A DNA stretch of 64,000 bases, taken from the NCBI GenBank assembly GCA_964563855.1, contig CAZLYU010000008.1, forward strand, positions 15,308 to 79,307, written 5' to 3'. The notes below the pieces were generated by a model that had not been told where the DNA came from, did not search any database, and worked only from the letters and a program-made list of their open reading frames with translations. The position numbers and the translations under genes are program-made. This DNA comes from JAFGRR01 sp964563855 (GTDB lineage: Bacteria; Planctomycetota; Phycisphaerae; UBA1845; Fen-1342). This document shows positions 7,987 through 16,330 of the stretch, piece by piece (the first letter of the stretch is position 1; every line of letters starts with the position of its first letter).

Positions 7987-8775
7987 CTAAAGCTGTTGTG
8001 GGGTTCTTGCGGCGTCGCTGGGCGGCAGCACCGCGCCGTAGCGGCGCTCGCGGGAGGCATACGCGCGAATCGCCTCGTCGAGCTGGGGTGGGCGGAAGTC
8101 GGGCCAGAGCACCGAGGTCGCATAGAACTCGGCGTAGCTGACCTGCCAGAGCAGGAAGTTGCTCAGGCGCATCTCGCCGGCGGTGCGAATCACCAGGTCG
8201 GGATCGGGCAGGTCGGCGGTGTAGAGCGTGCGGCTGACCAGATCAATGTCGATGTCTTCGGGTTGCAGATCGCCGGACTGCGCCTGTCGAACGAGCGTGC
8301 GGATGGCGTCGACGATCTCGTCGCGTGAGCCGTAGTTGAGCGCGAGCGTCAGGGTGACGCGGCTGTTGGGGGCTGTGATGCGGGCGGTCTCGTCGAGTTC
8401 GCGCAAGACCGCGTCGGGCAGATTGTCGCGCCGTCCGATCTGATTGAGCCGCACGCCGTTTTGCATGAGCTCGCCGCGCTCCTGCGCGAGGTGGTAGGCG
8501 CAGAGGGTCATGAGCGCGTTGACTTCGTATTCGGGGCGTTTCCAGTTTTCGGAGCTGAAGCTGTAGAGCGTGAGGTAGCGGACGCCGATCGCGGCGCAGT
8601 GCCGCAGCGCGGCGCGGACGCTTTCGACGCCGGCGCGATGGCCTTCTTCGCGTGGCAAGCCGCGTCCGCGGGCCCAGCGACCGTTGCCGTCCATGATGAT
8701 GGCGACGTGTCGCGGCAATGCTTCGGGGTGCAGACCGAGTTCGTCGCGTGCGGCTTGGTGACGATCGGAGGACAT
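7987..8775 (-). CDS. uppS: Isoprenyl (undecaprenyl diphosphate) transferase
   Basis: 262 residues. The cis-prenyltransferase condenses isopentenyl units onto farnesyl diphosphate to give the C55 carrier lipid for peptidoglycan and O-antigen. Motifs: HVAIIMDGNGRWA (catalytic Asp and phosphate-binding loop), GHRAGVESVR, YLTLYSFSSENWKRP, and the C-terminal DLVIRTAGEMRLSNFLLWQ. GAGGA lies 8 bases before the chosen ATG; a GTG three bases upstream is an equally possible start. The purA stop codon lies only a few bases upstream, so it is likely co-transcribed with purA and cdsA. Confidence 0.95.
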   Translation of the reverse strand: MSSDRHQAARDELGLHPEALPRHVAIIMDGNGRWARGRGLPREEGHRAGVESVRAALRHCAAIGVRYLTLYSFSSENWKRPEYEVNALMTLCAYHLAQERGELMQNGVRLNQIGRRDNLPDAVLRELDETARITAPNSRVTLTLALNYGSRDEIVDAIRTLVRQAQSGDLQPEDIDIDLVSRTLYTADLPDPDLVIRTAGEMRLSNFLLWQVSYAEFYATSVLWPDFRPPQLDEAIRAYASRERRYGAVLPPSDAARTPQQL

Positions 8776-8779
8776 CACG

Positions 8780-10081
8780 CTATTCCTCGACGAAGATGGT
8801 CTGTTCGCGGCCGGGACCGACCCCGACCAGGCCGAGCGGGACGCCGACTCGACTGCTGACTACGTCAAGGTACGCACGCGCTTGGGTCGGCAGGTCGCGC
8901 AATTTTCGACAGGCGCCCAAATCCGCGTCCCAGCCCTCGATTGTCTCATAAATCGGTTCGGCCGCCTCGAGATCGTCGGCGTCGGCGGGGAACTGCGCAA
9001 GAACCTCCCCGTTGAGCCGGTACGCGACGCAGAGTCGCAGCTCGGGCAGGCCCGCGAGCGTGTCGAGATGAAGCACGGCGAGGTGTGTCGGGCCGCTCAG
9101 TTGAGCCGCATAGCGCGCCGCGACCAGGTCGAGCCAGCCGCAGCGGCGCGCCCGACCGGTGGTGGTTCCATACTCATTGCCGCGCTCTCGGATGCGTTCG
9201 GCGTCGTCGCCGTGCAGTTCAGTGGGGAACGGCCCGGCGCCGACGCGTGTGGAGTACGCCTTGAGCACGCCGACGATGTCGCTGATCACGCGGGGCGAGG
9301 CGCCGGCGCCGCTCGAGACGCCGCCGATGCTCGCGTTGGAGCTGGTCACGAAGGGATAGGTGCCGTGGTCGAGATCGAGCAAGCTGCCCTGGGCGCCTTC
9401 GAACAACACGCGGCGCCCCGCGGACAGGTGCTGGTGCAACGCCGCGACCGTGTCGCCGATCAGCGGGGCGAGCTCTTCGGCGAAGGCGAGATACTCTTCG
9501 GCGATGGCGTCTGACTCGAGCGGGTCGCGGTCTTCATAGATCGCCGCGAACAGCGAGTTCTTGTAAGCGGCGGCTTTGGCGACCTTTTCGCGGAACCGAT
9601 CCGGCCGCAGCAGGTCTCCGACGCGCAGGCCGTGATAGCGCAGCACCTTGTCGGCATAGCAGGGACCGATTCCGCGGGCGGTCGTGCCCAGTTTGCCGTT
9701 GGCGTAGCGGGCCTCAGCGAAGGCGTCTTCGCGGCGGTGATAGGGCATGACGAGATGGGCGCGGTTGCTGATCATCAGCCGGTCGGTGACATCGACGCCG
9801 CGCTCGCGCAGCATCTTCAGTTCGGAGAGCAGGACAGCGGGGTCGATGACCATTCCGCTGGCAAGCAGGCACGCGACGTTTTCGCGCAGCACGCCGCTGG
9901 GCGCCTGGTGCAGCGCGAATTTCTCGCCGTTGACGACGACGGTATGCCCGGCGTTGGCGCCGCCCGCGTAGCGGACGACGACGTCGTGGCGCTCCATGAG
10001 CACATCAACGACTTTGCCCTTGCCTTCGTCGCCCCATTGCAGGCCGACCACACACGTATTGCCCTGCTCTTGCTGCGTCAT
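8780..10081 (-). CDS. purA: Adenylosuccinate synthetase
   Basis: 433 residues, the usual family length. It couples GTP hydrolysis to joining of IMP and aspartate, the first committed step to AMP. The N-terminal QWGDEGKGKVVD loop holds the catalytic Asp and the GTP-binding Lys; AGGANAGHTVV, GTTARGIGPCYADK and GAQGSLLDLDHGTYPFVTSS are further signatures. The frame is open to 10150, but the ATG at 10081 matches the conserved start of the family and the extension is not conserved in character. A 116-base gap separates it from ribF. Confidence 0.96.
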   Translation of the reverse strand: MTQQEQGNTCVVGLQWGDEGKGKVVDVLMERHDVVVRYAGGANAGHTVVVNGEKFALHQAPSGVLRENVACLLASGMVIDPAVLLSELKMLRERGVDVTDRLMISNRAHLVMPYHRREDAFAEARYANGKLGTTARGIGPCYADKVLRYHGLRVGDLLRPDRFREKVAKAAAYKNSLFAAIYEDRDPLESDAIAEEYLAFAEELAPLIGDTVAALHQHLSAGRRVLFEGAQGSLLDLDHGTYPFVTSSNASIGGVSSGAGASPRVISDIVGVLKAYSTRVGAGPFPTELHGDDAERIRERGNEYGTTTGRARRCGWLDLVAARYAAQLSGPTHLAVLHLDTLAGLPELRLCVAYRLNGEVLAQFPADADDLEAAEPIYETIEGWDADLGACRKLRDLPTQARAYLDVVSSRVGVPLGLVGVGPGREQTIFVEE

Positions 10082-10197
10082 GACGTCTCGGAATGACGGG
10101 CGCGTGTTCACACCGATGACTCCGGTGCGCCCTTTGCAACCAACCGTCAAAGGTAGCTTGCGCGTCGCACGACCGCAACCTTTGTTGCGAGCGACGC

Positions 10198-11169
10198 TTA
10201 CAGCGGCGTAAGCGGTGCGCTCGCGAGTCGCTCGAGCACGGGCTTGAAGCTGGCGACGCGTTCGAGGTCGCGCCGGATCTGCTGCAACAACAGGTTGACC
10301 TCGGAGAAGCGCTCCTGGCTGCGCAGGCGACTGAACAGATGCAGGCCGACCCGCTGATCACGCAGGTCTCCGGTGTAGTCGAGCGCGTGGGCTTCGATGC
10401 GCCGCGCTTCGCCGCCGAAGGTGGGCTGTCCGCCGATGTTCGCGCCCGCGAGGCGCAGCCCGCCGTCGGGTAGTTGCAGTGCTGCGGCGTAGACGCCGTC
10501 ACCGGGAATCAGATTCGCGATCTCGTTGAGGTTGACGGTTGGGATTCCGAGCGGATCGCCGCGTCCGGCGCCGCGTCCGACGATCCCGGCCAAGCGGTGG
10601 GGCCGACCGAGCATGAAGCGGGCGGCGTCGACATCGCCGTTTTCGAGTCGAGCGCGCACCGCCGAGCTGTTTGCATATGGCGCCCCGTCGAGCTCGTTGA
10701 CGCGCACGCGATCGACGATGACGACGTCGACGTGGTGCGCCGCGCCGAGGGCGCGCAGCGTTTCGACGTCGCCGGCGCGGTCACGACCGAAGCAGAACGT
10801 CGGTCCCTCGACCATGAGTCGCGGCTGCACGTGTTGCATGAGCCACTCGAAAAACGCATGGGGCGTGAGCTGCAAGAACTCGGGCGCACTGTCGAGCACG
10901 ATCAGCGTGTCGAGGCCGGCATGCTCCAGGAGCGCGGCCTTCTCGTGCAAGGTGGTGAGTCGGGCTGGCGCCTGATGCGGGCGCAGCACCGCGAGCGGCG
11001 GCGGCTCGAACGTGATCCCGACCAGCGGCGCGCCAAGTTGGTCGGCATGGGCTCGACCGCGCGCGGCGATCGCCTGGTGGCCGCGATGGACGCCGTCGAA
11101 GTTGCCGATCATGCACACCGTGCCGCTTGCGGGCGGGGTGAAGGGTTTGACACCGAGGTGCAGGTCCAT
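10198..11169 (-). CDS. ribF: Bifunctional riboflavin kinase / FAD synthetase
   Basis: 323 residues. The N-terminal nucleotidyltransferase domain shows GNFDGVHRGHQ (HxGH-type motif) and PYANSSAVRARL; the C-terminal flavokinase domain shows GDPLGIPTVNL and the closing RSQERFSEVNLLLQQIRRD. It phosphorylates riboflavin to FMN and then adenylates FMN to FAD in the cytosol. It follows lysA by 15 bases. Nothing unusual was seen. Confidence 0.94.
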   Translation of the reverse strand: MDLHLGVKPFTPPASGTVCMIGNFDGVHRGHQAIAARGRAHADQLGAPLVGITFEPPPLAVLRPHQAPARLTTLHEKAALLEHAGLDTLIVLDSAPEFLQLTPHAFFEWLMQHVQPRLMVEGPTFCFGRDRAGDVETLRALGAAHHVDVVIVDRVRVNELDGAPYANSSAVRARLENGDVDAARFMLGRPHRLAGIVGRGAGRGDPLGIPTVNLNEIANLIPGDGVYAAALQLPDGGLRLAGANIGGQPTFGGEARRIEAHALDYTGDLRDQRVGLHLFSRLRSQERFSEVNLLLQQIRRDLERVASFKPVLERLASAPLTPL

Positions 11170-11184
11170 GACGCGCCGCCCTCG

Positions 11185-12495
11185 CTAGGTAAGCTTTGCG
11201 GCGTCGAGTTCGGGTTGCAGCAAGTCGTCGTAGGACTCGCGCCGTCGGATGAGCCGCGCCGCGTCGCGATGCACCAACACTTCCGGGGGTCGCGGTCGCG
11301 AGTTGTATTGCGAGCTCATGGTCATGGCGTAGGCGCCGGTGCTGAAGATCGCGAGGAGGTCTCCGCGTTTGACTGCCGGCAGGGCGCGATCGCGGGCCAG
11401 GAAATCGCCGGTTTCGCAAACCGGCCCGACGACATGGTATCGCACGAGGTCTTCGAAAGGCTGCTCGGGGGCGAGCGACTGCGGCACATGATCTCTCGCG
11501 ACGACGGGCCAGATAAAGTGGTACGCGTCGTAGAGTGCGGGGCGCAGCAGTTCGGTCATGGCTGCATCGACGATGGCGAAGTCTCGTTCGCCGGACGACT
11601 TGGTGTGGACGACGCGCGTGAGCAGCATGCCTGCACCGGCGGCGATACTGCGGCCGGGCTCCATGATGATCCGCAGGCCGGAGTCGCGCAGCAGCGGCGT
11701 GATGGCTTGGGCGTAGGCTTCGAACGAAGGCGTCTCGTCGCCGCGATAGTCGGCCCCGTAGCCGCCGCCGATATCGAGCGTGTCGACAGTGAACCCGTCG
11801 CGGCGTAAGCGTTCGACGAGTTCGAGTGCGACGCGGATGCTGTCGGCGTACGACTGGGGGTCGTAGACCGGCGAGCCGATGTGCAGGTGCAGACCGCAGA
11901 GCGATAGTCCGTGTTGCGCACGGGCGGCGGCGAAGACCGACGGAGCGCGCTCGAAGTCGACGCCGAACTTGGTCTCTTTGGTGCCGGTGGTGGTGTAGGC
12001 GTGTGTTTTGGCGTCGACGTCGGGATTGACGCGCAGCGCGGCACGAACCTTGGCGCCGCTCTCGCGCGCGAGCTGCGCCAGCACCGCGAGCTCCGACTCG
12101 CTCTCGATATTGAACAATCCCACGTTGGCGGCGAGCGCGGCGCGAATCTCGTCGTCGCTCTTGCCCACGCCGGCGTAGACGATGGATCGGGGGTCGGCGC
12201 CGGCGGCTTGCGCGCGGTGCAGTTCGCCGCCGCTCACGACATCAAATCCGGCGCCATGCTCGCGCAGGAGTCGGCAGATGTGGACGTTCTGGCAACTCTT
12301 GATTGAAAAGCAGATGAGCGGGTCGAGCGGGGCGAACGCCGTGCGGAGCGCCGTGAGCCGGTCGATCAGCGTCTGCGCGGAGTAGACATAGAGCGGGGTT
12401 CCGTAGGTCTCGGCGAGCTGCTGCGCGGCCGTCGCTTCGCACTGGAGTTCGTCTTTGATGTAGCGAAAGTGGTCCATGAAACCCTGCGTGGTCAT
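11185..12495 (-). CDS. lysA: Diaminopimelate decarboxylase
   Basis: 436 residues of the fold III PLP enzyme that turns meso-diaminopimelate into lysine. The PLP lysine is K66 in FSIKSCQN, a variant of the usual YAxKAN. HLHIGSP, DIGGGYG, MEPGRSI and the substrate-binding GPVCETGDFL are present. The start at 12495 overlaps the stop of the upstream membrane-protein gene as ATGA, which favours it over the longer frame to 12576; an internal ATG at 12477 is another option. It is translationally coupled to that gene and followed closely by ribF. Confidence 0.94.
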   Translation of the reverse strand: MTTQGFMDHFRYIKDELQCEATAAQQLAETYGTPLYVYSAQTLIDRLTALRTAFAPLDPLICFSIKSCQNVHICRLLREHGAGFDVVSGGELHRAQAAGADPRSIVYAGVGKSDDEIRAALAANVGLFNIESESELAVLAQLARESGAKVRAALRVNPDVDAKTHAYTTTGTKETKFGVDFERAPSVFAAARAQHGLSLCGLHLHIGSPVYDPQSYADSIRVALELVERLRRDGFTVDTLDIGGGYGADYRGDETPSFEAYAQAITPLLRDSGLRIIMEPGRSIAAGAGMLLTRVVHTKSSGERDFAIVDAAMTELLRPALYDAYHFIWPVVARDHVPQSLAPEQPFEDLVRYHVVGPVCETGDFLARDRALPAVKRGDLLAIFSTGAYAMTMSSQYNSRPRPPEVLVHRDAARLIRRRESYDDLLQPELDAAKLT

Positions 12496-13058
12496 TGTTG
12501 TTCGGGCGGAGCGAGGAAAGACGGCTCGATGCCGAGCGAGGATGCGGCGTCGCGCAGGTCGGCCTCGGTGAACCACTCGACGCGAAACGAAGCGCCGTCG
12601 TAGGTCACGATGTAGCGGCCGTTGGCGCGGGTGTAGAGCGCTGTGGCGACTTGGGGATAGACGATCGCGACCGAGCGCCGCGGGTTGGCGTCCGTGAGGT
12701 GTTGCGGCGCGTAGATGAGCGCGTCGCGCCAGCGCCGGACCGCCGGCGCGCCCGCCGCCTCGACATCCGTCGGCGGCGGCAGGTCGCGTGGGAAGCCGTC
12801 GGCGGCAAGGAATCGCTGCAGGACGGCGGGGAGGTGGGCGACGTTGTCCTCAGCGCTCTGCAAGCGCTGTTGGTCGCGCTGCAGGACGGATATGCTGATC
12901 ATGAGGGCGAGTGCGAGCAGCGTCAGCAGGATGCGCCAGAAGACGCGTCGTCGGCGTCGCGACAGCACCCGCGGCGCGACTTGCGCACGACGCTGCGCCG
13001 CGAGATCCGCTGCACTCCGATTGGCGACCGTTGGGGCACTCATCGCGTTGGTCATCAT
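12492..13058 (-). CDS. Small single-pass membrane protein, function unknown
   Basis: 188 residues. A basic, Arg-rich N-terminus (RRRRRVFWR near residue 35) leads into one hydrophobic helix (ILLTLLALALMISISVL), then a soluble part of about 130 residues with a periplasmic orientation expected from the positive-inside rule. The C-terminal part (RYIVTYDGASFRVEWFTEADL) looks like a small alpha/beta domain. The family is not recognised. The frame continues to 13478, but that extension is Arg-rich and antisense to purL, so I start at the paired ATGs near 13058. Its stop overlaps the lysA start by 4 bases. A link to lysine or envelope synthesis is not shown. Confidence 0.68.
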   Translation of the reverse strand: MMTNAMSAPTVANRSAADLAAQRRAQVAPRVLSRRRRRVFWRILLTLLALALMISISVLQRDQQRLQSAEDNVAHLPAVLQRFLAADGFPRDLPPPTDVEAAGAPAVRRWRDALIYAPQHLTDANPRRSVAIVYPQVATALYTRANGRYIVTYDGASFRVEWFTEADLRDAASSLGIEPSFLAPPEQQ

Positions 13059-13079
13059 AGGGCCAACGAGGCGTGAACG

Positions 13080-13244
13080 ATGGCAATGCAAGACGTCGTG
13101 GTTGTCACGCTCGGAATTCTGATCACGGTTGCGCTCGCGCTGTGCCTCACGGTTTGGACGTTCTATGAGTCGGCTTCGGGGGCGGCGAAGTCGGATGACG
13201 GGGCCGACCAGATCGACCGTAAGTCGGCGGACGAACAACGCTGA
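13080..13244 (+). CDS. Possible small membrane protein (54 residues), antisense to the cluster
   Basis: An ATG at 13080 preceded by GAGG at an 8-base spacing opens a 54-residue frame with a strongly hydrophobic helix (VVVVTLGILITVALALC) followed by an acidic, polar tail. The first half lies in the gap between purL and the next gene; the last 82 bases overlap the 3' end of purL on the opposite strand. The ribosome site and the coherent helix-plus-tail layout favour a real gene. The minus-strand context and overlap argue against it. Confidence 0.35.
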   Translation: MAMQDVVVVTLGILITVALALCLTVWTFYESASGAAKSDDGADQIDRKSADEQR

Positions 13245-16147
13245 TCCCCGATGCGCAGCTCCTGAGCCGTGGTTGTCTCGCCGAGGTGCAGCCGCTGGCT
13301 TGCCGGCAGGCGGTCGAACGCGGCGGGGCGACACTCGACGACGTAGGCGCCCGCGTAGCTTGCGAACGGGGCCACTGTGTGCGCGAGCGCGGCTTCGTCG
13401 ATGCGGGCGCCGCAGCGTCCGGTAAAGGCCATCTCGGCAATCGCTGTCAGCCAGCCCCCGTCGCTGACGTCGTGACACGCGGTGACGTCGCCGGATTCAA
13501 TCGCGTTCGCGACCGCGAGATGCACCGCGCGTGCATCCGCCGGGTTGAAGCGCAGGGGGTTGAAGCCGCCAACGAACATGAGCGTCGCCCCGGGGCGTTT
13601 GAGGTCTGGCGTCTGACACTGCGCGACATCGGCGATCACGCTGACGGCGCTGATGAGCAGGGTCGCCGGAATGCGCAGGCGCTGCGCCGTTTCGAGGTGG
13701 GCCAGCGCGGCGTCGCGTTGCAGCGGCGCGTCCGCGAACCAGGCATGGATGTGACGCTTCACCGCGGCGACGTCCGCGGCGTCGATCGCCATCTCGTTGT
13801 TGAGCGAGTCTTTGCCGGAGATGAAGGGGGTTTGGTAGGCGACGGCGAAGTCGTGGCAGGCCTGGCACGCGCGGACCAGCGCGCCCATCTGATTGGGGTC
13901 GTCGGTGCGGCCCCAGCAGAAATTGTCGAGCAGTGCAGTTGTGCGCGGGTCGCCGCCCACGCTCACGATGTTGCGGATTGCTTCGTCGATGGCGTTGGCC
14001 GCCATCCAGTACGGGTCGGCGTCGGACAGGTGCGGCGCGAGTCCGCAACTGAGCGCGATGCCGCGCTGGCCGCCGAGTTTGGGGCGAAGCACAGCGCCAT
14101 CGGCGGGTCCGGCGTGCGGTCCGCACAGTGGTTTGATCACGCTGGCGCCCTGCACTTCGTGGTCATATTGGCGAATGATCCACTCACGCGAGGCGGTGTT
14201 CGGCGACTGCAGGCTCGCGCGGAGCTGCGCGATTGCGGCGGCGGCGTCTGGCGGGGCGTCGGTTGCATTGATCGTCGCGGCGGCCGGCGCGGTCCAGGTG
14301 GCGACGCGTTGCGGCATCGGAACGCCGTCGTGCAGCAGCGTCATCGGCAACTCGCCCACAACCTCGTCTTGATACTTGACGCGCAGCAGCGGGCCGCTGG
14401 GATCCGACAAGCCGAAGCGACCAATGACGCTGGCTTCGACCTCTTCTTCGCGCATGACCGCGAGCAGCGGCTCGAGGCTCGATTCGGGTACGGCGAGGAC
14501 CATGCGTTCCTGCGCCTCGCTGATCCAGATTTCGTCGTAGCGCAGGCCGGCGTACTTCAGGGGGACGTGGGTCAGTTCGACCTCGACGCCGACGTGTTCG
14601 CCCATCTCGCCGACCGCGCTGCTGAGGCCGCCGGCGCCGCAATCCGTGACGGCGCTGAAGAGGCATCCGTTGGCGTGGTCGCGGGCCCGCATCAGTCCGT
14701 CGAGGCAGCGTTTCTGGCTGATCGCGTTGCCGATCTGGACGGCGTGGCCGAACTCGACGGCATGACCGTCCGTGAGCTCCACCGACGAGAAGGTCGCGCC
14801 GTGGATGCCGTCGCGTCCGGTGCGTCCGCCGATCAGCACCACCAGATCCCCCGCCTCGGGGCGTTTTTCGATGCGGTTGCGTGGGATGAGGCCGACGCAG
14901 CCGGCGTAGACGAGCGGGTTGCCGAGATAGCGTGGATCGACGTAGACGGCGCCGTTGACAGTGGGGATGCCCATGCGGTTGCCATAGTCGGCCACGCCGC
15001 GCGCCACGCCGCGCAGCACGCGGCGGGGATGGAGGACGCCGGTCGGGAGGGCGTCGTCGGGCCAGTCGGATGGGGCGACGCAGAAGACGTTGGTGTTGGC
15101 GATGGGTTGGGCGCCGAGGCCGCATCCCATGATGTCTCGGATGCATCCCCCGATGCCGGTGGCGGCGCCGCCGTAGGGTTCGATGGCTGAGGGGTGGTTG
15201 TGTGTCTCGACTTTGAAGGCGATGGCGTGGGAGTCGTCGAATCCGATCACGCCAGCGTTGTCGACAAAGACGGAGAGGCACTCTGGGCCGTTGCTGGATT
15301 CCATGATGGCGCGGGTGGCGGCGACGATGGTCTCGCGCAGGAGATTGTCGTAATTGCGCTCGATGGGGTCGGTGTGCGGCGCAGGTTCGGCGAAGGTGGG
15401 GAACGGCGCGCCGCGGTAGCTTACGGCGCTCTTGAGCGTTTTATGGACGCAGTGCTCCGACCAGGTTTGGGCGAGGGTTTCGAGTTCCAGATCGGTGGGG
15501 TCGCGTTTCAGCGCCTCGTAGTGCGCGCGAATGGTGCGCATTTCGTCGAGCGACAGGAAGAGATGCGCGTCGCGCGACAGCTTGGCGAGTTGATCATCGT
15601 CGAGGCCGCGGAGCGTGACGCGTCGGCGATCAAACGGCGTCGATTGGGGCATGGGCGGCGGGGCCACGACGCTGGGCCCGGTGACGATTTCCTCGATGAC
15701 TTCGTTGGCCAGCACTTGCGACACGAGCCTTCTAAGTTCTGAAATCTCGATCGGTCCGCGAAACCGGTGTTCTTGTGCGGTGCGAACACTAATGTCTCGC
15801 AGGCCGCGATCGCGGAGCTGTGTCTCGATCGACAGCGCCGCGGGGTCCATGACGCCGGGGCGCAGGTGCACCTCGACGACGTGTTCGTCGAGGTTTGGCG
15901 GCGGAGGCGACTCACCCTCCGCGACGACCGTGCATGCCTCGGCGACGGGATCGGTAAGCAGATTGGCCACCTGGTCGGCTTCGGCGGGCGTGAGCGCGGT
16001 CACGGTGTAGAGGCGCGCCGTCTGCGCGAGGATGTTCGCCGGCAAGCCTGCCAAGCGTAGCTGGCCGCGCAGCGGGCTCGGACTAGGTCGCCGCAGGGCG
16101 ACGCGGAACCGATAAGATCGGCGTGGAGCGGTCGGTTTGAAAGCCAT
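13163..16147 (-). CDS. purL: Phosphoribosylformylglycinamidine synthase, PurS-PurL fusion type
   Basis: 994 residues. It converts FGAR to FGAM with ATP and ammonia in purine synthesis. Signatures: WSEHCVHKT, KVETHNHPSAIEPYGGAATG, GGRTGRDGIHGATFSS, TDCGAGGLSSAVGEMGE, FISGKDSLNNE and HDVSDGGW. The small PurL is about 740 residues; the extra N-terminal 200 or so include a PurS-like stretch (TARLYTVTALTPAEADQVANLLTDP, quoted here only in part: residues about 43-66). No glutaminase domain follows, so a separate PurQ should supply ammonia. The start is the ATG at 16147; no Shine-Dalgarno was seen. It heads the minus-strand housekeeping run and diverges from accA. Confidence 0.93.
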   Translation of the reverse strand: MAFKPTAPRRSYRFRVALRRPSPSPLRGQLRLAGLPANILAQTARLYTVTALTPAEADQVANLLTDPVAEACTVVAEGESPPPPNLDEHVVEVHLRPGVMDPAALSIETQLRDRGLRDISVRTAQEHRFRGPIEISELRRLVSQVLANEVIEEIVTGPSVVAPPPMPQSTPFDRRRVTLRGLDDDQLAKLSRDAHLFLSLDEMRTIRAHYEALKRDPTDLELETLAQTWSEHCVHKTLKSAVSYRGAPFPTFAEPAPHTDPIERNYDNLLRETIVAATRAIMESSNGPECLSVFVDNAGVIGFDDSHAIAFKVETHNHPSAIEPYGGAATGIGGCIRDIMGCGLGAQPIANTNVFCVAPSDWPDDALPTGVLHPRRVLRGVARGVADYGNRMGIPTVNGAVYVDPRYLGNPLVYAGCVGLIPRNRIEKRPEAGDLVVLIGGRTGRDGIHGATFSSVELTDGHAVEFGHAVQIGNAISQKRCLDGLMRARDHANGCLFSAVTDCGAGGLSSAVGEMGEHVGVEVELTHVPLKYAGLRYDEIWISEAQERMVLAVPESSLEPLLAVMREEEVEASVIGRFGLSDPSGPLLRVKYQDEVVGELPMTLLHDGVPMPQRVATWTAPAAATINATDAPPDAAAAIAQLRASLQSPNTASREWIIRQYDHEVQGASVIKPLCGPHAGPADGAVLRPKLGGQRGIALSCGLAPHLSDADPYWMAANAIDEAIRNIVSVGGDPRTTALLDNFCWGRTDDPNQMGALVRACQACHDFAVAYQTPFISGKDSLNNEMAIDAADVAAVKRHIHAWFADAPLQRDAALAHLETAQRLRIPATLLISAVSVIADVAQCQTPDLKRPGATLMFVGGFNPLRFNPADARAVHLAVANAIESGDVTACHDVSDGGWLTAIAEMAFTGRCGARIDEAALAHTVAPFASYAGAYVVECRPAAFDRLPASQRLHLGETTTAQELRIGDQRCSSADLRSIWSAPSSDFAAPEADS

Positions 16148-16262
16148 CGCGCGTCATGATAAGCGAGCTTGGAGCGCGGTGCTTTGGTCGGTGGGCTTAA
16201 GGGAGGAGTTGCGGAATGCTCACGAAATGCTTACCTTGCCGCTCAGGGTATACGAGACGGTT

Positions 16263-16281
16263 GCGCCCGGACACCGGGCGC
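16263..16281 (+). promoter_or_regulatory. Perfect 8-bp hairpin in the accA leader
   Basis: GCGCCCGG and CCGGGCGC are exact inverted repeats around a three-base ACA loop. It lies about 50 bases before the accA start, in the 183-base divergent gap with purL. No T-run follows, so it is not a standard terminator. It could be an RNA structure or a protein site; its role is unknown. Confidence 0.35.
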
Positions 16282-16330
16282 CGTCTTTACTGTGGCGTGG
16301 TCGCCAGGGTGCGTTCAGAAAGGGTAATGC

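Noticed and set aside
12492..13478. A 328-residue version of the small membrane protein
   Set aside because: The first 140 residues are Arg-rich, antisense-like and overlap purL; the start near 13058 gives a sensible N-terminus.
13286..15190. A 634-residue plus-strand frame inside purL
   Set aside because: Antisense to strongly conserved PurL motifs and composed of Val/Gly/Arg repeats without a fold.
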